NCBI GenBank assembly: GCA_037447605.1
Contig: CM074817.1
Span: 2,580,859 to 2,644,525, forward strand
Length of the DNA: 63,667 nt
Reading direction: 5' to 3'
Source of the DNA: Zygnema circumcarinatum
Lineage: Eukaryota > Streptophyta > Zygnematophyceae > Zygnematales > Zygnemataceae
The translations under genes were made by a program, and so were the position numbers. This document shows positions 1 to 13,364 of the stretch, one piece after another (position 1 is the first letter of the stretch; each line of letters starts with the position of its first letter). The notes under the pieces are model-generated. The model was given only the letters and a program-made list of their open reading frames with translations. It was not told the DNA's origin and did not search any database.

Positions 1-324
1 TCATGATGACCATAATGATAATTGATGACAAGCATGATCATGATGATCATGCTGGCAATCGCGATGATGATGAAACAATAACAATGGCACTGATGATGAT
101 GATGACATTGACGATGATCATGATGATGATGATGACATTGATGATGATGATGGTGATGATGATGATGATGATGACATTAATGATGATCATGATAGTGATG
201 ATGACATTGATGATGAGGATGAGGATGAGGATGAGGATGAGGATGAGGATGAGGATGAGGATGATGATCATGATGATCATGATCATGATGATGATGATGG
301 TGATGATGACATTCATGATGACAT

Positions 325-357
<33 letters not shown>

Positions 358-360
358 CAG
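1..360. repeat. (GAT/ATG)n trinucleotide-rich tract
   Basis: The first 360 bases are almost entirely ATG/GAT trinucleotides with interruptions, including a GAGGAT hexamer run near 212-260. Read on the plus strand the tract gives poly-Met/Ile, and on the minus strand poly-His. I treat it as microsatellite DNA at the window edge. Confidence 0.85.
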
Positions 361-623
361 CCATGAGTGATGTCAAGAGTCCCCACCCTCCGCTGAACCC
401 TGTCCCGAGGCGCGTCCCCCTGCGGCCCATTGAGGCCCTTCAGGATGCTCGCGGCGACGAGGCCCTGCGCCCACCCCGCCGCCGCGAACCAAAGGAGGCG
501 CCCCAACCCGACCGCGCTCGCCAGGTACAGGCCCGCCACGACCTTCCGCGCACACCCGTACGAGGTTTGGTACACAGCTGCACACGGCACTCGGGCCAAG
601 GGCTGCAGGATTAGGGTTGGCAT
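177..623 (-). CDS. possible exon of a His-rich membrane protein (uncertain)
   Basis: A minus-strand open frame of 148 codons begins at 623. Its first 85 residues are varied in composition and contain a hydrophobic stretch (VVAGLYLASAVGLGRLLWF). It then runs into a His-rich tail produced by the CAT repeat. His-rich loops are common in zinc or nickel transporters, which is the only functional hint. No family is recognised, no intron boundary is clear, and the frame may be chance coding beside a repeat. The gene, if real, could continue past the left edge. Confidence 0.2.
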
Positions 624-820
624 CGCTTCATCTACTCGTCGCCATACAAGTGCAGAAATCTACAAACGAGTCCATACAAGTTCATGTATAGATGCATGAT
701 CATACAAGTATATGCATACAGATAGTAGTTCATGAATTTTTGTTAAGATTACAGCGCTTATTTTGCGTTGCTTGAAGTGACACTCTAGCCCATGTGTTTT
801 TTATGGACGCACAGCTTTGT

Positions 821-1495
821 TCATCTATGCCATCTTTTAAGAGCAATAGGAACAAGTGGAAGGAGAGAGAAAGTAAAGAAAGAGGGGAGAACAAGGTCAC
901 CTGCAAAAATGCAGAATGCGACGCAGAGAGCTTGAAGAGGGGCTATCAACAGAACCGATCTCCGCACTTGCTGCAGAGGAACCATTCGATCCTTAAAAAG
1001 AGTCGACGAATCTCTCACCAATTTTCGTTCGAGCGATATAACTTTCGTAAAGAATGAAACGCTAAACCTAAAAATGAGCCGACCGAATGCTTGGAAGTTT
1101 GCTCTGCTGTGTGAAGCCTTGTGCCCCTTATACCGCCCCTCCACTTCCTCTTCTAAATCCTGCTTCTTTAAAGCATCTACACTCCCTTCAGCTGAAGCCC
1201 TAATTCCAGATGATGTTGCCGCCACAGGAAGAATGTTTTTGTTATAGATTGCCGCAAAGAAGCTCCTCAGCACCCCCCCGAATGGGGTTGTAAAGGAAGA
1301 CTCTTCTCCCTCTACTTCAAATTGAGACAAGGGGGAGTAAGTGCTGAGAGTGGAGAATCTATGGCGGAGCTGAGCTAGGGTCCAGCTGGGAAGTGGGGGA
1401 AGAGAGGGAGGGGAGGGGGCCCAAGACCACGGAGAAGGTAGGGGAGGCCCCTCCGCTTTGGCGGATTTGCAGAGTGTGGGGCCGTTGGTACGCAT
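821..1495 (-). CDS. hypothetical open frame, 224 codons (uncertain)
   Basis: A long minus-strand frame whose middle and end are of normal composition. It includes an acidic stretch (KKQDLEEEVEGRYKGHK) and two hydrophobic segments near the C-terminus. The first 50 codons are Pro/Ser-rich and translated from a GA tract, so the true start may be further in. I recognise no family and see no paired exon. It may be chance. Confidence 0.2.
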   Translation of the reverse strand: MRTNGPTLCKSAKAEGPPLPSPWSWAPSPPSLPPLPSWTLAQLRHRFSTLSTYSPLSQFEVEGEESSFTTPFGGVLRSFFAAIYNKNILPVAATSSGIRASAEGSVDALKKQDLEEEVEGRYKGHKASHSRANFQAFGRLIFRFSVSFFTKVISLERKLVRDSSTLFKDRMVPLQQVRRSVLLIAPLQALCVAFCIFAGDLVLPSFFTFSLLPLVPIALKRWHR

Positions 1496-1964
1496 GCAGG
1501 AAAGAGGGAGAGGGAGGGGGAGGAGAGAGGGAGAAAGGAGGGAGGGAGGGATACAAGCGATAGCTGGCAGCCTGCATCAGCCCTTAATGCTCTCTAAGTC
1601 CAATCTGCTTCCCGAAATCTTTTCTCTCTTAACTCAATAGATCAAGCCTAACCCTAATTCTGGACCCTTCGCCCTGCGGATATACCCACCCAGCCCTAAA
1701 TTTACATCAAACCTTCCCTTAAAGATTGGGTATAGTCGATCTGCGGGATGCGAGCGATCCCTTCCTTCCTCCCGTCCTCCCCCTCCTGCAGCCTCTGTTG
1801 CAGATTCCTAATGCAGGCTGAAAGTACTCTGCTGCTGCTCCTGCTGCTGCTCCTGCTGCCTACTTGCCGTGAGCCCAAACCCTAATTGCCAAAATCCAAG
1901 AAGCCCATCTGCTTCAGCTGCATCTGCTTCTTCTGCCCTTCTGGGCCCCCCATACTGCAGGTGC

Positions 1965-2085
1965 CATCATGCCATGCCATGCCACATCCTGCCTCACCAT
2001 GCCATGCTGCCAGCATGCACATGCCCATGCCCATGCGTGCCATGTCTCAGCATGGCCCCATGCCCATCAGCCATGGCTCGCTCTG
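1965..2085. repeat. CATG-rich patch
   Basis: A run of overlapping CATGCCATG-like words. Similar patches lie at 6560-6720 and 18170-18415, so this looks like a dispersed low-complexity family rather than a gene. Confidence 0.5.
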
Positions 2086-2721
2086 TTTCTTTCCTCTCCA
2101 CTTAATAATAATTTAAGGAGATAAGTGCTACTTCCTTCCCATAATTAAAAAGCAATGATTAAAAAAAAAGTAAAAGAAAATATCCTCAGCAGTAGTGATC
2201 AGTACAGTACGAATCCTTTCTCAAAACTCTCGCGCATAGGCAAATCAGCACTCGTCACGTGTCACTAACAGCCACATGTCTACATAGAAAAGCTGCCACG
2301 CGTACGGATTTAGCGACCCGCACGTGTTCCAGTAAAACTCGTACACATGGAACTTCCGTAAGAAACGTACCGAAACACCCGTGTCATGACGTATGTTTCT
2401 TGCTTGATGGCGTATGTGGCTCCATGCGTTCATGGTTAACAGTTAGCAGTTCCACAACATGCTTTTCCATGCGAAATCTATTGCAAAGTTGATTCTCCAA
2501 TTTTCACATATATCCTTTGTTCCAAATCTAATATTTGTTCTACTGGAACGGAACGCGGATTCGAAGCATAGGTCGAGGCTTAGGGTTCCGGAGGCGGCCT
2601 CAAAGGGGGACGGCTTGGACACGTTGGTCCTTTCGCGAAGCCGCCCTCTCTCTCTGCGCGCTGAGCCCTTAGACCTGCAGAGGAGGAGGGGGACGAAGGA
2701 GGCAGGAGGAAGCCCGCAGCC

Positions 2722-4310
2722 ATGGAGAACGAAGATGGAGAAATTGTGGATCTCTACATTCCCCGGAAGTGGTGGGCCCCATGGCTAGGCTATGGCTATG
2801 GCTGCTGTGGTGGGGGGGGGGGGAAGAAAAGGGGGCGGAGGGGAGGGGGTGTAAAGAGTGGGAGGACGGGAGGGAGTTGGAGGAGGGGGGTGGGAGTGAG
2901 AGGAGGGGGGGTTGGCTAAGGGAGGGAGTGCGAGGAAGATGGGAGAGTAGTTGAAAGGTGGGAGGGAGTGGGAGCTGGTGGAAGTGAGAGGAGGTGGGGC
3001 GGTAGGGAAGGAAGTGGGAGGAATGTGGGGAGTGTGTAAAAGGTGGGAGGGATTGGAAGTATGGAGAAAGGGAGTGGTAAAAGAGCGGGGGGGGGGTTGA
3101 GGAGGCGGGGAGTGAGTGAGAGAGATAGAGAGATAGAGAGATAGAGAGATAGAGGGTGTGTGACAAGGAAACGAGGAGGTGGGGAGAGGGAGAGGGAGAG
3201 GGATAGGAGACAGCTGTTGGGAGGTAGGGGCTTGAGTGGAAGCATGGAAAGTGAGGGGGAGTGAATGGGGAGTCAGAGTATGAGGAGAGTTAGGTTGGGA
3301 AACCGGGAAAAAAGGCGAAGGGTGAGAGGGAGGATAGAGAGGGAAGGAAGAGAGATGGGCTCTGCGCTCTCCTTCCTTCACTAAATTGAGAAATATTTTC
3401 TCTGCGCATCATGTGTTTACGCATTGTCCGAGCAGATAGTGTTCTTGGAGCCGTCATTAGCCCAAAACAAAATTATACTTAAGCAAACTTTGTTGATTTG
3501 ACGAGTGCAGCTCCTCCACGAACCGGCTGATCACTTCGAAGGACCACGCCTCCGTGCAGATCAACATCGGCCTTGTGGACGACAAGGGTGTGTACACCGG
3601 CCAGTTCACCACTCTCGCGCTCTGCGGCTTTGTGCGCACACAGGTAAAATTTCGCCTCTTAATTTTTGGGAATTGGGTATTAAGGTTTTCCCTGGATTCT
3701 CCAGAATCCGGTCTCTCAAGTTTTCTGAAATTTGGGTCTTCCGAACTTTTTTGGGCTGTGGGTATCTCAGGAACTAGGTCGAATGCTTTTCAGGGAATTC
3801 AGTTATGGGTCTTTCAGAACTTTTGGGTTTCGGGTCTTTTGGGAGTCAGTTGTTAAGTTTGTAGGAATTTTGGGTTTTTGGGGTTTGAAGATATTAGGTG
3901 AACCATTAGTTATGTCGGGATTGTTAATAGTTTTGTGTTTTTCGATTTGAGGTTTTCAGGAATTAGGTCTTCAAAGCTCGCAGGGGTCAGTAGGAAACTG
4001 GGGTTCTGTTGGAATCCCATGGAATTAGGGTTTGACTATAGTAAGAACTTACGTTAAGGCAAGAGTGGCACCTATGTTCGTGCAGCATAGGAGGAGGAGC
4101 AAAGTGAGAGTATTGAAGATAGTTTATAGTATTCTTTTTTCTCCTCATACATGTGCAAGTTCATTGTTTTGCATTTGAAGCTCCAGTCTAAGAAGAGTCT
4201 TATCAGAAATGCTGAAGCTTTTCTACTTTACTGTTTTGATGTTTCAGGGAGATGCGGACAGTGCCATGGACAGGCTGTGGTCAAAGAAGAAGGCTGAGCT
4301 CAACCAGTAG
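2722..4310 (+). CDS. RPS21: 40S ribosomal protein S21 (eS21)
   Basis: Small-subunit ribosomal protein that takes part in 40S maturation in the cytoplasm. Three exons at 2722-2771, 3511-3643 and 4248-4310 join in phase into an 81-residue protein, the usual length for this family. The N-terminus reads [16 protein letters not shown] and the centre carries [18 protein letters not shown] and [13 protein letters not shown], which are diagnostic of eS21. The C-terminal exon encodes [11 protein letters not shown] followed by a Lys-rich end and a TAG stop. Donors are GT and acceptors AG (gtgcag, tttcag). Intron 1 (about 740 bases) is filled with GA-rich sequence that begins shortly after the donor; intron 2 is T-rich. 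The start is the only ATG in frame before the conserved N-terminus. Confidence 0.97.
2810..3350. repeat. GA-rich tract in eS21 intron 1
   Basis: Over 500 bases of GGGAGG/GAGAG-type sequence, including a GATAGAGA tetramer run near 3120-3150. It starts about 40 bases after the 5' splice site and produces long spurious Pro/Ser/Leu frames on the opposite strand. Confidence 0.85.
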
Positions 4311-5340
4311 ACTGGAACGAAGCCGAGCAGGAATCCCATGAAAAAAGGAAAACGGGAAGGAATGTAAAGACGAAGTCCTTTATGCAATTGAGCCGGTAGC
4401 CTACATGGGGTCATGTGCACCCTCTCTTTTTACCCAGTGAAGCTTTTGTGTATTCGCTGCATCACATGATGCATGTGATGCCGATGCTGAATGCATGTAT
4501 GGATGGCGACACGGCACTAAATGGATGACTGCATGGCGCTTGTTGCAAGTCAAATGGAGTTGGCTTACTAAGCCAGTATTGTGGCTTACGCTCAGTTCAA
4601 GTTGTGCCCACAACTTTCGAAACATTCACGTGGGTTTGGCTGTTGATGGTCAAAGCATGGGAGAAAAGAGAAGCTTGCAGTTGCCAGGCTCCCTCCTCTT
4701 CCCTGCCCTTCTTCCCCATCTCTCCCCTCCCACTCGCAATTCCCCTTCTATTTTCCCCACTGCACCGTCTCCTCTCCCCCTTTTCTCCCACTCTCCTGCC
4801 CGCTCAACGTCCCCCTCATCCCCTCCAACTCTCTCTCCCGCCCCCCTCCCCTTCCCTCCCCTCCTCTCCCCTTCTCCTCTCGTCGGTGAGAGGCATACAA
4901 CATCGTACACAATCAACCCATTATATCAGCTAAAGAAATGAGCACTGCATCTTTGGAGCCAGCTTGGCTGCTGAACAGAGAAAGTTATGCCTATTCAAAC
5001 AAAGCATATCTGCTCCATATGGATGTGAGAAACAACTCCATAGGCATATCCATATACATACGACTCCATTAAGGTAGTCGATTTAATTGCTCTTTTGTCA
5101 ATACTAAAATTCTTGTCCTATCCCCCAGTGCCATGAAGCATATGCAGTTGAGCCTCTCAAACTTCACAACAGACCTCCCCCACAAATGAACATTCATTCT
5201 GATTTTGGATTCCACGCAGCACCTCATTCACCTATCTCTGTGACTGCTGCAGTCCCGTAATTACGTTGAATTACGTCCTCATTGGCTGATTTAATTCTGT
5301 TGAATTATGTCCTCATTAACTGATTTATGACAGCATATGT
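4311..5340. other. intergenic between eS21 and a small membrane-protein gene (tail to tail)
   Basis: It contains the eS21 3' region, a CT-rich block at 4690-4880 and otherwise ordinary AT-rich sequence. Two near-identical segments around TTGAATTA(T/C)GTCCTCATT (5268 and 5300) form a short direct repeat. I see no gene. Confidence 0.6.
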
Positions 5341-6206
5341 TTAAGCGGCGTTTGCGAGCTCCTTCTCCTTGAGCTCTTTCAAGAGCTGCTGTCTCAAAGC
5401 ATATGCTTCATGCTCCAGTCGTACGTCCTCCATCTGTACATAACATCAATTCAGAAAACCTAAACAAGGTTATAAATATTCATTTACAACATCATCATAA
5501 TGCAAGCAGATTCTAAACCTAAACAAGGGAAACTACACAAATTCCAAAATTATAGAACGCCTGAGGAGTGCATCCTCAAGTGTGCTTGCAGTGAAGGACA
5601 GGGCATAGCAACCATGTTATCGAAAAAGATCTCTAAGGTTTTCAACACTCATCATGACAAATCCTCACAAACCAGCTTGTTGTTTCTGTTCCTTTCAACA
5701 TTTGATATTCTGGCCTTGCAAAAAGATCCTAAAAAAAATTCAGGGAGATCCTTGGTTTTCATGGGGAGGGAGAAGGGAGGAAGAGAAAGAGGACGAACGC
5801 ATCAGCTAAATAAGACATTTCCGTTCAAGCCTCTGAATATATGGCAAAAATCCGGAAAAATAAACGAGGAGGGAAACAAACTGTCTGAATCGCATTCACT
5901 CAAGTCATCAGAAAGATCAGCACACCACCCTTTAAGCATCGTGCATGCCCAAGAGAATGCGAGGAAGGCAGAGAATGAATACATAAGGAGCGAGACAAAC
6001 ACATGCAAGAGACGGATAAGCGAATGAAGAGAGCGGTAGGAGAGAGATAGGAAGAGAGAGGGAGAGAGAGAGAGAGAGAGCGAGCGAAGGGGCCCTCTCA
6101 CCTTCCTGTCCCGGCGCTCCGCCATCCAGACAAAGAGGCCGTCCATGGAGGTGACGCCCACGTAGGCGACTCCCACCATCGCCGCGAAGGTCCACATGCG
6201 CACCAT
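5341..6206 (-). CDS. small single-pass membrane protein, 65 aa, function unknown
   Basis: Two exons, 6206-6102 (35 codons) and 5433-5341 (30 codons plus TAA), join cleanly in phase 0 at AGGAAG/GTGAGA and TGTACAG/ATG. The predicted protein starts MVRMWTFAAMVGVAYVGV, one hydrophobic segment spanning about residues 5-28. A basic ERRDRK stretch follows, then a charged, probably helical tail rich in Leu, Glu and Lys (RQQLLKELKEKELA). The size and layout resemble small accessory proteins of the mitochondrial inner membrane, but I do not recognise a family and assign no function. A strong fold-back with two CACGTG boxes lies 170 bases upstream (6377-6406), and TTAGGG-like repeats lie between it and the start. 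Confidence 0.7.
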
Positions 6207-6279
6207 GACGGACTCCTCCCTCTCCTCCTTCCTCTCCCTTCCTTCTCTCTCTCCTCTCGATCCTCTCCCTCTCCCTCAC

Positions 6280-6330
6280 CTCCAAATTAGGGTTAAGGTT
6301 AGCGCTAGGGTTAGGATTAGGGCAAGAGGG
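6280..6330. repeat. degenerate TTAGGG-type repeats
   Basis: Several imperfect copies of TTAGGGTTA within 50 bases, just upstream of the 65-aa protein gene. They could act as telo-box promoter elements or be interstitial telomeric remnants. Confidence 0.5.
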
Positions 6331-6376
6331 AGGGCCTTTCTCGAACTTCATATTCGAACCTCCTCCAATGACGACT

Positions 6377-6406
6377 CGCCACGTGTACACGTTTGTACAC
6401 GTGGCG
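6377..6406. promoter_or_regulatory. perfect hairpin with paired CACGTG boxes
   Basis: Arms CGCCACGTGTACA (6377-6389) and TGTACACGTGGCG (6394-6406) are perfectly complementary with a 4-base loop. Each arm carries a palindromic CACGTG core, the plant G-box bound by bZIP and bHLH factors. It sits about 170 bases upstream of the minus-strand start at 6206, so a promoter role is likely (inference). Confidence 0.6.
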
Positions 6407-7059
6407 TATTTCCACTGGCTTTGCAATGGACCTTGGCCGCGGGGGTAACTTCGATCGGCCTCGGTTTCCGAAACGACGACTTCGCCCAATTCCCTCCCCT
6501 TTCACAAAATTTATTTGTTGTTTTACTCTATTCAATTTACTTAATTGTTATTTATTAGAATGGCATGGCATGGGTCTCACACATGGGCATGCCATGACAC
6601 AACATGAACAACAACCACATGGACAACATGGGGAACCACGAGGAGCCAACCAACCGCCCACAAAGGACCTAGGGATGATAGAACAAAGCCATGAGCGGAC
6701 CTTGCTTCCATGCCCATGAGAAGAAAAGAGAGGAGAGAGAGGCAGCTCTGCAGCGCTTTCAAGCACAGCAGTTTTGCTTTCTAGTATCTGCGAATGAACG
6801 GCATAGGCGGATTACATTACATCAATCTAAAAACAAAAAAAAAGTTGAGCAAACTACGACTTTATGTGGTCGCAGAACCTGCAGCCCATCAGTATTTCTA
6901 TCCTCTGAAGGCCACGACCTGCTGCTGCTGCTGTTGACTAGACCTAAAGTCACACATTAAGGAAAGAAACAATGCAATTTTTAGAGTGGAAACGAAACAA
7001 TTTGAGAGAACCGGCTACCGAGATGATGAGATTATAATTTCTGCCTTCCCCTAATGGAC
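6407..7059. other. intergenic with dispersed repeat copy
   Basis: It contains a CATG-rich patch (6560-6720). Within it, GAACCACGAGGAGCCAACC and CACAAAGGACCT near 6635-6672 recur at 61955-61990 and, inverted, at 62160-62190 and 34817-34850. No gene is seen. Confidence 0.5.
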
Positions 7060-7093
7060 CACAGTGAGGCCAAACTCCTTTGGCCTCACTGTG
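7060..7093. other. perfect 15-bp stem, 4-base loop hairpin downstream of the SGNH hydrolase gene
   Basis: CACAGTGAGGCCAAA at 7060-7074 pairs exactly with TTTGGCCTCACTGTG at 7079-7093 across loop CTCC. It lies about 140 bases past the stop codon of the minus-strand gene (7235), so it would be in the 3' UTR or at the 3' end of that transcript. Confidence 0.7.
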
Positions 7094-7117
7094 CAGCCCA
7101 TCATCCTGCATGCTCTG

Positions 7118-7230
7118 AACCCTAATTTCTCACTCTGTAACCCTAATTTTTCACTCTGTAACCCTAATTTTTCACTCTGTAACCCTAATTTTTCACTCTG
7201 TAACCCTGATTTTTCACTCTGTAACCCTAT
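7118..7230. repeat. 21-bp tandem repeat, five copies plus partial
   Basis: The unit AACCCTAATTTTTCACTCTGT repeats five times from 7118 to 7222 with single-base variants, then a partial copy. It begins immediately after the stop codon of the minus-strand hydrolase gene, between the stop and the hairpin at 7060-7093. Confidence 0.9.
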
Positions 7231-7234
7231 TTTT

Positions 7235-9671
7235 TTAGGGTTGCCATCTCCGCAGCATGTTAAGCATGACCTGCGCCGCCGCCCCATATGTCGCCTCATT
7301 GTAATGCATGCCATCCTCCGTACAGGTCCCCCCACAATCATGTGACAGCTGCCGCAAGTCGACTTCAAAAACTGGACCCTTTGGCAGTAAAATTTTACTT
7401 TTCTGCACTCCCTTCGCATAGGCTTCAACCATATCCGGAGTCATTCTCGCCCTCTTTCTCTCCGTATTAAGGCGAGAATTGATCAATTCCGGCATAGAAA
7501 CCCACGCAAGAAAGGGCCACGAGGGTTTTCTCGCCTCTATCAGCTTCCTCTGAACCCCCACACTTCCTCTCCCCTCCTCTCCCTCCCTCTCCCGCATCTC
7601 TCTCTCTCTACTTCCGCCACTCCCCTCCTGCTTTACCGGCGATTCCTTCACATGAACAGCCCCTCCCTCAGCTTGTTCCCTCGCTCTCTCTCCTTCCCTC
7701 CCTCCGTCTCCTCTCTCTCCTTCCCTCCCTCCCTCTCCTCTCTCTCCTTCCCTCCCTCCCTCTCCTCTCTCTGGGAGTCTAAGAAGCCGCCGTCTCGGCT
7801 CCTTCAAGGCGTTACAACCCTCCGATCTTAGAAGCTCAACAACTTCTTCTCGCAAATCCACCATGGATGATTGGTAGTCTTTAGGGTCTGTGACCCATGC
7901 TAAGTGCCAAAGTGCAGCCCCCATGATCAACAATGTGGGGCAGTGGCCCTCTTCAATGAAAGAAGAAATCTCAGTAGTGATGTTTTCTGCATAAGGTCTC
8001 CATAGGAAGGAGACTTTCAACCCATATTCTTCAAATTCGTGATCGAAGTCTGCGTGCCGTTTGAATAAGATGGGGCGAATGGGTTCTAATGTGGGCAGGA
8101 TAAGGCGTAGTAAAGCGACAAGGAAGAAGCGCGTTTGGGAGTCGCCTGCGCCCAATTGCATACAAAAATATTCACTTACAGAAGCAAAACTACTTCAGAG
8201 AAACTGTTGGCGAGAATAGAATAAGCGCAATTCGAGATAGTTCAAGCTGCTTCAGCTTCTTGATCTAGATACATTTGATTTCTTGATTAAGTAGTCAGCC
8301 TTTGTAGACTCCGACACATTGTCGCTGGACCCTCTCCCTCTCCCTCTCCCTCTCCCTCTGCCTGCCACTTCCTCTCACCTCATCCTCCTCTTTTCGCCCC
8401 TTCAGTACTTACCTGCTCGCTACCTCTTCCTTTCTCCCACTTCTCCTCCCTTCCCGACTTCTCCCTCTCCCACTCCTTTGAAAACTTTATAACTCAGAAA
8501 GCAAAAAGGTTAGGGAAGAAATTCTGGAGAAAGAGGCGCTTCCTTTATAAACCCATTTTTTTAGCAGATAAAAAGGAAAGGATGTGCATGCAGTGATTTC
8601 CACATTGTAATTCTTCTGTTTCTCCTTCACATTTTTTCTCATTCCTTTTTTCTTATTTCGTCCACTTTATCAAGCAGATTCAGCGGTGTTCAAAACCACA
8701 GACTTCATGCTGACAAATTCTGAACATATAGGAGACTCCCTTGCAAGCAATACTAAGAAAATGAGGGAAGGTAAGGGAAGAGGGAGGAAGGAGGAGATAG
8801 AAGAATAGAGAATCGAAGTACGAGAGAGTGCGAGCTAGAGGGAGGGAAGGGGGGAGATTGGGAGACTGAGGAAAGAAGAGTGGATGAGAGGGGAAATGCA
8901 AGAGAGAGAGAGTGGAAAGAGAAAGGACGGAGGGAGGAGAATAAGAGGAGAGAGAATTGGCATACACAATACAAAGAGGCAGAGCACGAGGGACAAGGGA
9001 GAGGAAGGAAGGAGAGCAAGATTATATAAAGAGATAGAGAGAGGAGAGGGAAAGAAAGAGAGCGAAAGAGCCCAATTACCCGCAATAACGATCCAAGAAT
9101 CCTTTAGTAAGCTCCGAGCCTCCTCAGCCTCCAGCTTGGAAAATCTACATTGGTTAAGGGTCCTGGGCCTCCAATCCCACACTCTCTCCTCCTTCCTCTC
9201 TCTCCCATCTCCTCTCCCTCCTCCCTCCCCCAAAAGCAGCCCCCAGAATCCCCCATGCTTAGCCCACCAAGTCTCTCCCTCCCCTCTCCCGTCTCCCCCC
9301 TCCCTCCTCCCCTCCCCCCCCCTCTGCTCCTCTCCGGCCCCCTCTCCTTCTCCCCCCGCCCCTCCCTCTCCCTTTCCCTCTCCCACTCCCCGACTCTCCG
9401 TCGCATTCTTCCATTCTATCTCCTCCACTCTCCTTAAACATTTGTCTGCGAGAGCTGCCCTCCTTATGTGCTCCTCCACGTGTCCCACTCCCCGCCATTG
9501 CCGCCACTCCCGAGGAGAGAGAGAAAGCCCGCCCAGGAATCCGAGGCCCCCATTGAAGGAGAGTTGAATTGTGACATGGAGGGAGAGAGCGAGGATTGCC
9601 AGGCCGGCCAACCAGATGTAGCGGGGGGAGCGGGGGCGCGGAGTAGATAGCGAGAGGGGGGTAATAGACAT
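7235..9671 (-). CDS. type II membrane SGNH hydrolase, PC-esterase-like
   Basis: Two exons, 9671-9080 and 8145-7235, join in phase 1 to give about 500 residues ending in TAA. Residues 17-40 form one hydrophobic segment (YIWLAGLAILALSLHVTIQL) expected to anchor the protein with its catalytic part in the secretory lumen. The splice junction rebuilds the nucleophile motif IAGDSQTRF (Ser about residue 200). A later block reads IMGAALWHLAW, and the C-terminal TEDGMHYNEATYGAAA supplies the DxxH acid-base pair of SGNH enzymes. This order fits PC-esterase relatives (CASD1 N-domain, FAM113, TBL-type), which move or remove acyl groups on glycans; the actual substrate is not visible. Oddity: both exons contain in-frame Gly/Glu/Arg-rich runs (about 9270-9400 and 7560-7790) read from GA tracts, which may be expansions or unspliced introns. 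Confidence 0.8.
8146..9079 (-). other. intron of the SGNH hydrolase gene
   Basis: A 934-base intron. It has a GA-rich block on the plus strand at 8755-9070, CT-rich DNA at 8330-8470, and T-rich DNA near the acceptor. No nested gene is seen. Confidence 0.6.
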
Positions 9672-10296
9672 GCTGCTCTACCGGTGCCGCCGCTCCCGCT
9701 ACCTCGCAGGAGAGCTTTCTGCCCCTCTCCCTCTCTTCCCCCTCCCTCTCTCCCACTCCCACTCTCCCACTCTCTCTCACTCTTTCTCTGACTCTGCTAA
9801 TTTCACGTCCCCTCTCCCTAACTCCCTCTCCCGGCTTAAGCACATATTCTAGACCAATTATGAGCCGTACCACTTTACTGTACGGTGAATCCATGCACGC
9901 CAGTACTACGGAACTGCGTCATATGGTCGTACCTTAGCAAGGATCATATCATATCACGAAAATCTCGTATCGTATTCTACAATATCGTATCAAAGCATAT
10001 CGTATCCTTAGATACGGAAAATAATTTGGACCAATCAGAAGGTGCAACTCTCCGATCGGGCTGACTACTGTACCGTATAATATCGGCCATAGGAATATAT
10101 CGTATGCATCGTATCGAGATAAATAGATATAATATTGAAGGCAGTCTATATCGTACGGTACCAGGGGTCATGCTGCAATATTGGAGCAATCGGAGCGTTT
10201 GCCACGTGGCATTGACCGCAGAGGGCGACCTGCCACGTGGCACCCTGCGAGCTTGGGAGAAGGTCTGCTGGACACGTGGCGCGGGCTGGTGGCAGG
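9672..10296. promoter_or_regulatory. divergent promoter region between the SGNH hydrolase and ETF beta genes
   Basis: The two genes are transcribed away from each other. The stretch 9930-10150 is dense in ATCGTATC/GATACGAT words. Three GCCACGTGGC or ACACGTGGC (G-box) elements follow at 10199-10280, directly before the ETF beta start. This suggests a bZIP/bHLH-controlled promoter (inference). Confidence 0.55.

Positions 10297-13364
<3,068 letters not shown>

Larger units (their letters stand above)
624..2721. other. intergenic, no firm gene
   Basis: This stretch holds a weak minus-strand frame (821-1495), GA-rich sequence at 1390-1555, and a CATG-rich patch at 1965-2085. The 200 bases before 2722 are the likely promoter and 5' leader of the eS21 gene. 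A copy of TTAGGGTT near 2580 resembles the telo-box common upstream of plant ribosomal protein genes. Confidence 0.6.

Noticed and set aside
3-614. 203-codon plus-strand frame of Met/Ile/Asp
   Set aside because: It is a translation of the (GAT)n repeat plus flanking DNA with no protein-like composition.
7118-7230. CRISPR-like array
   Set aside because: The repeats are contiguous with no spacers, and the genome is eukaryotic.
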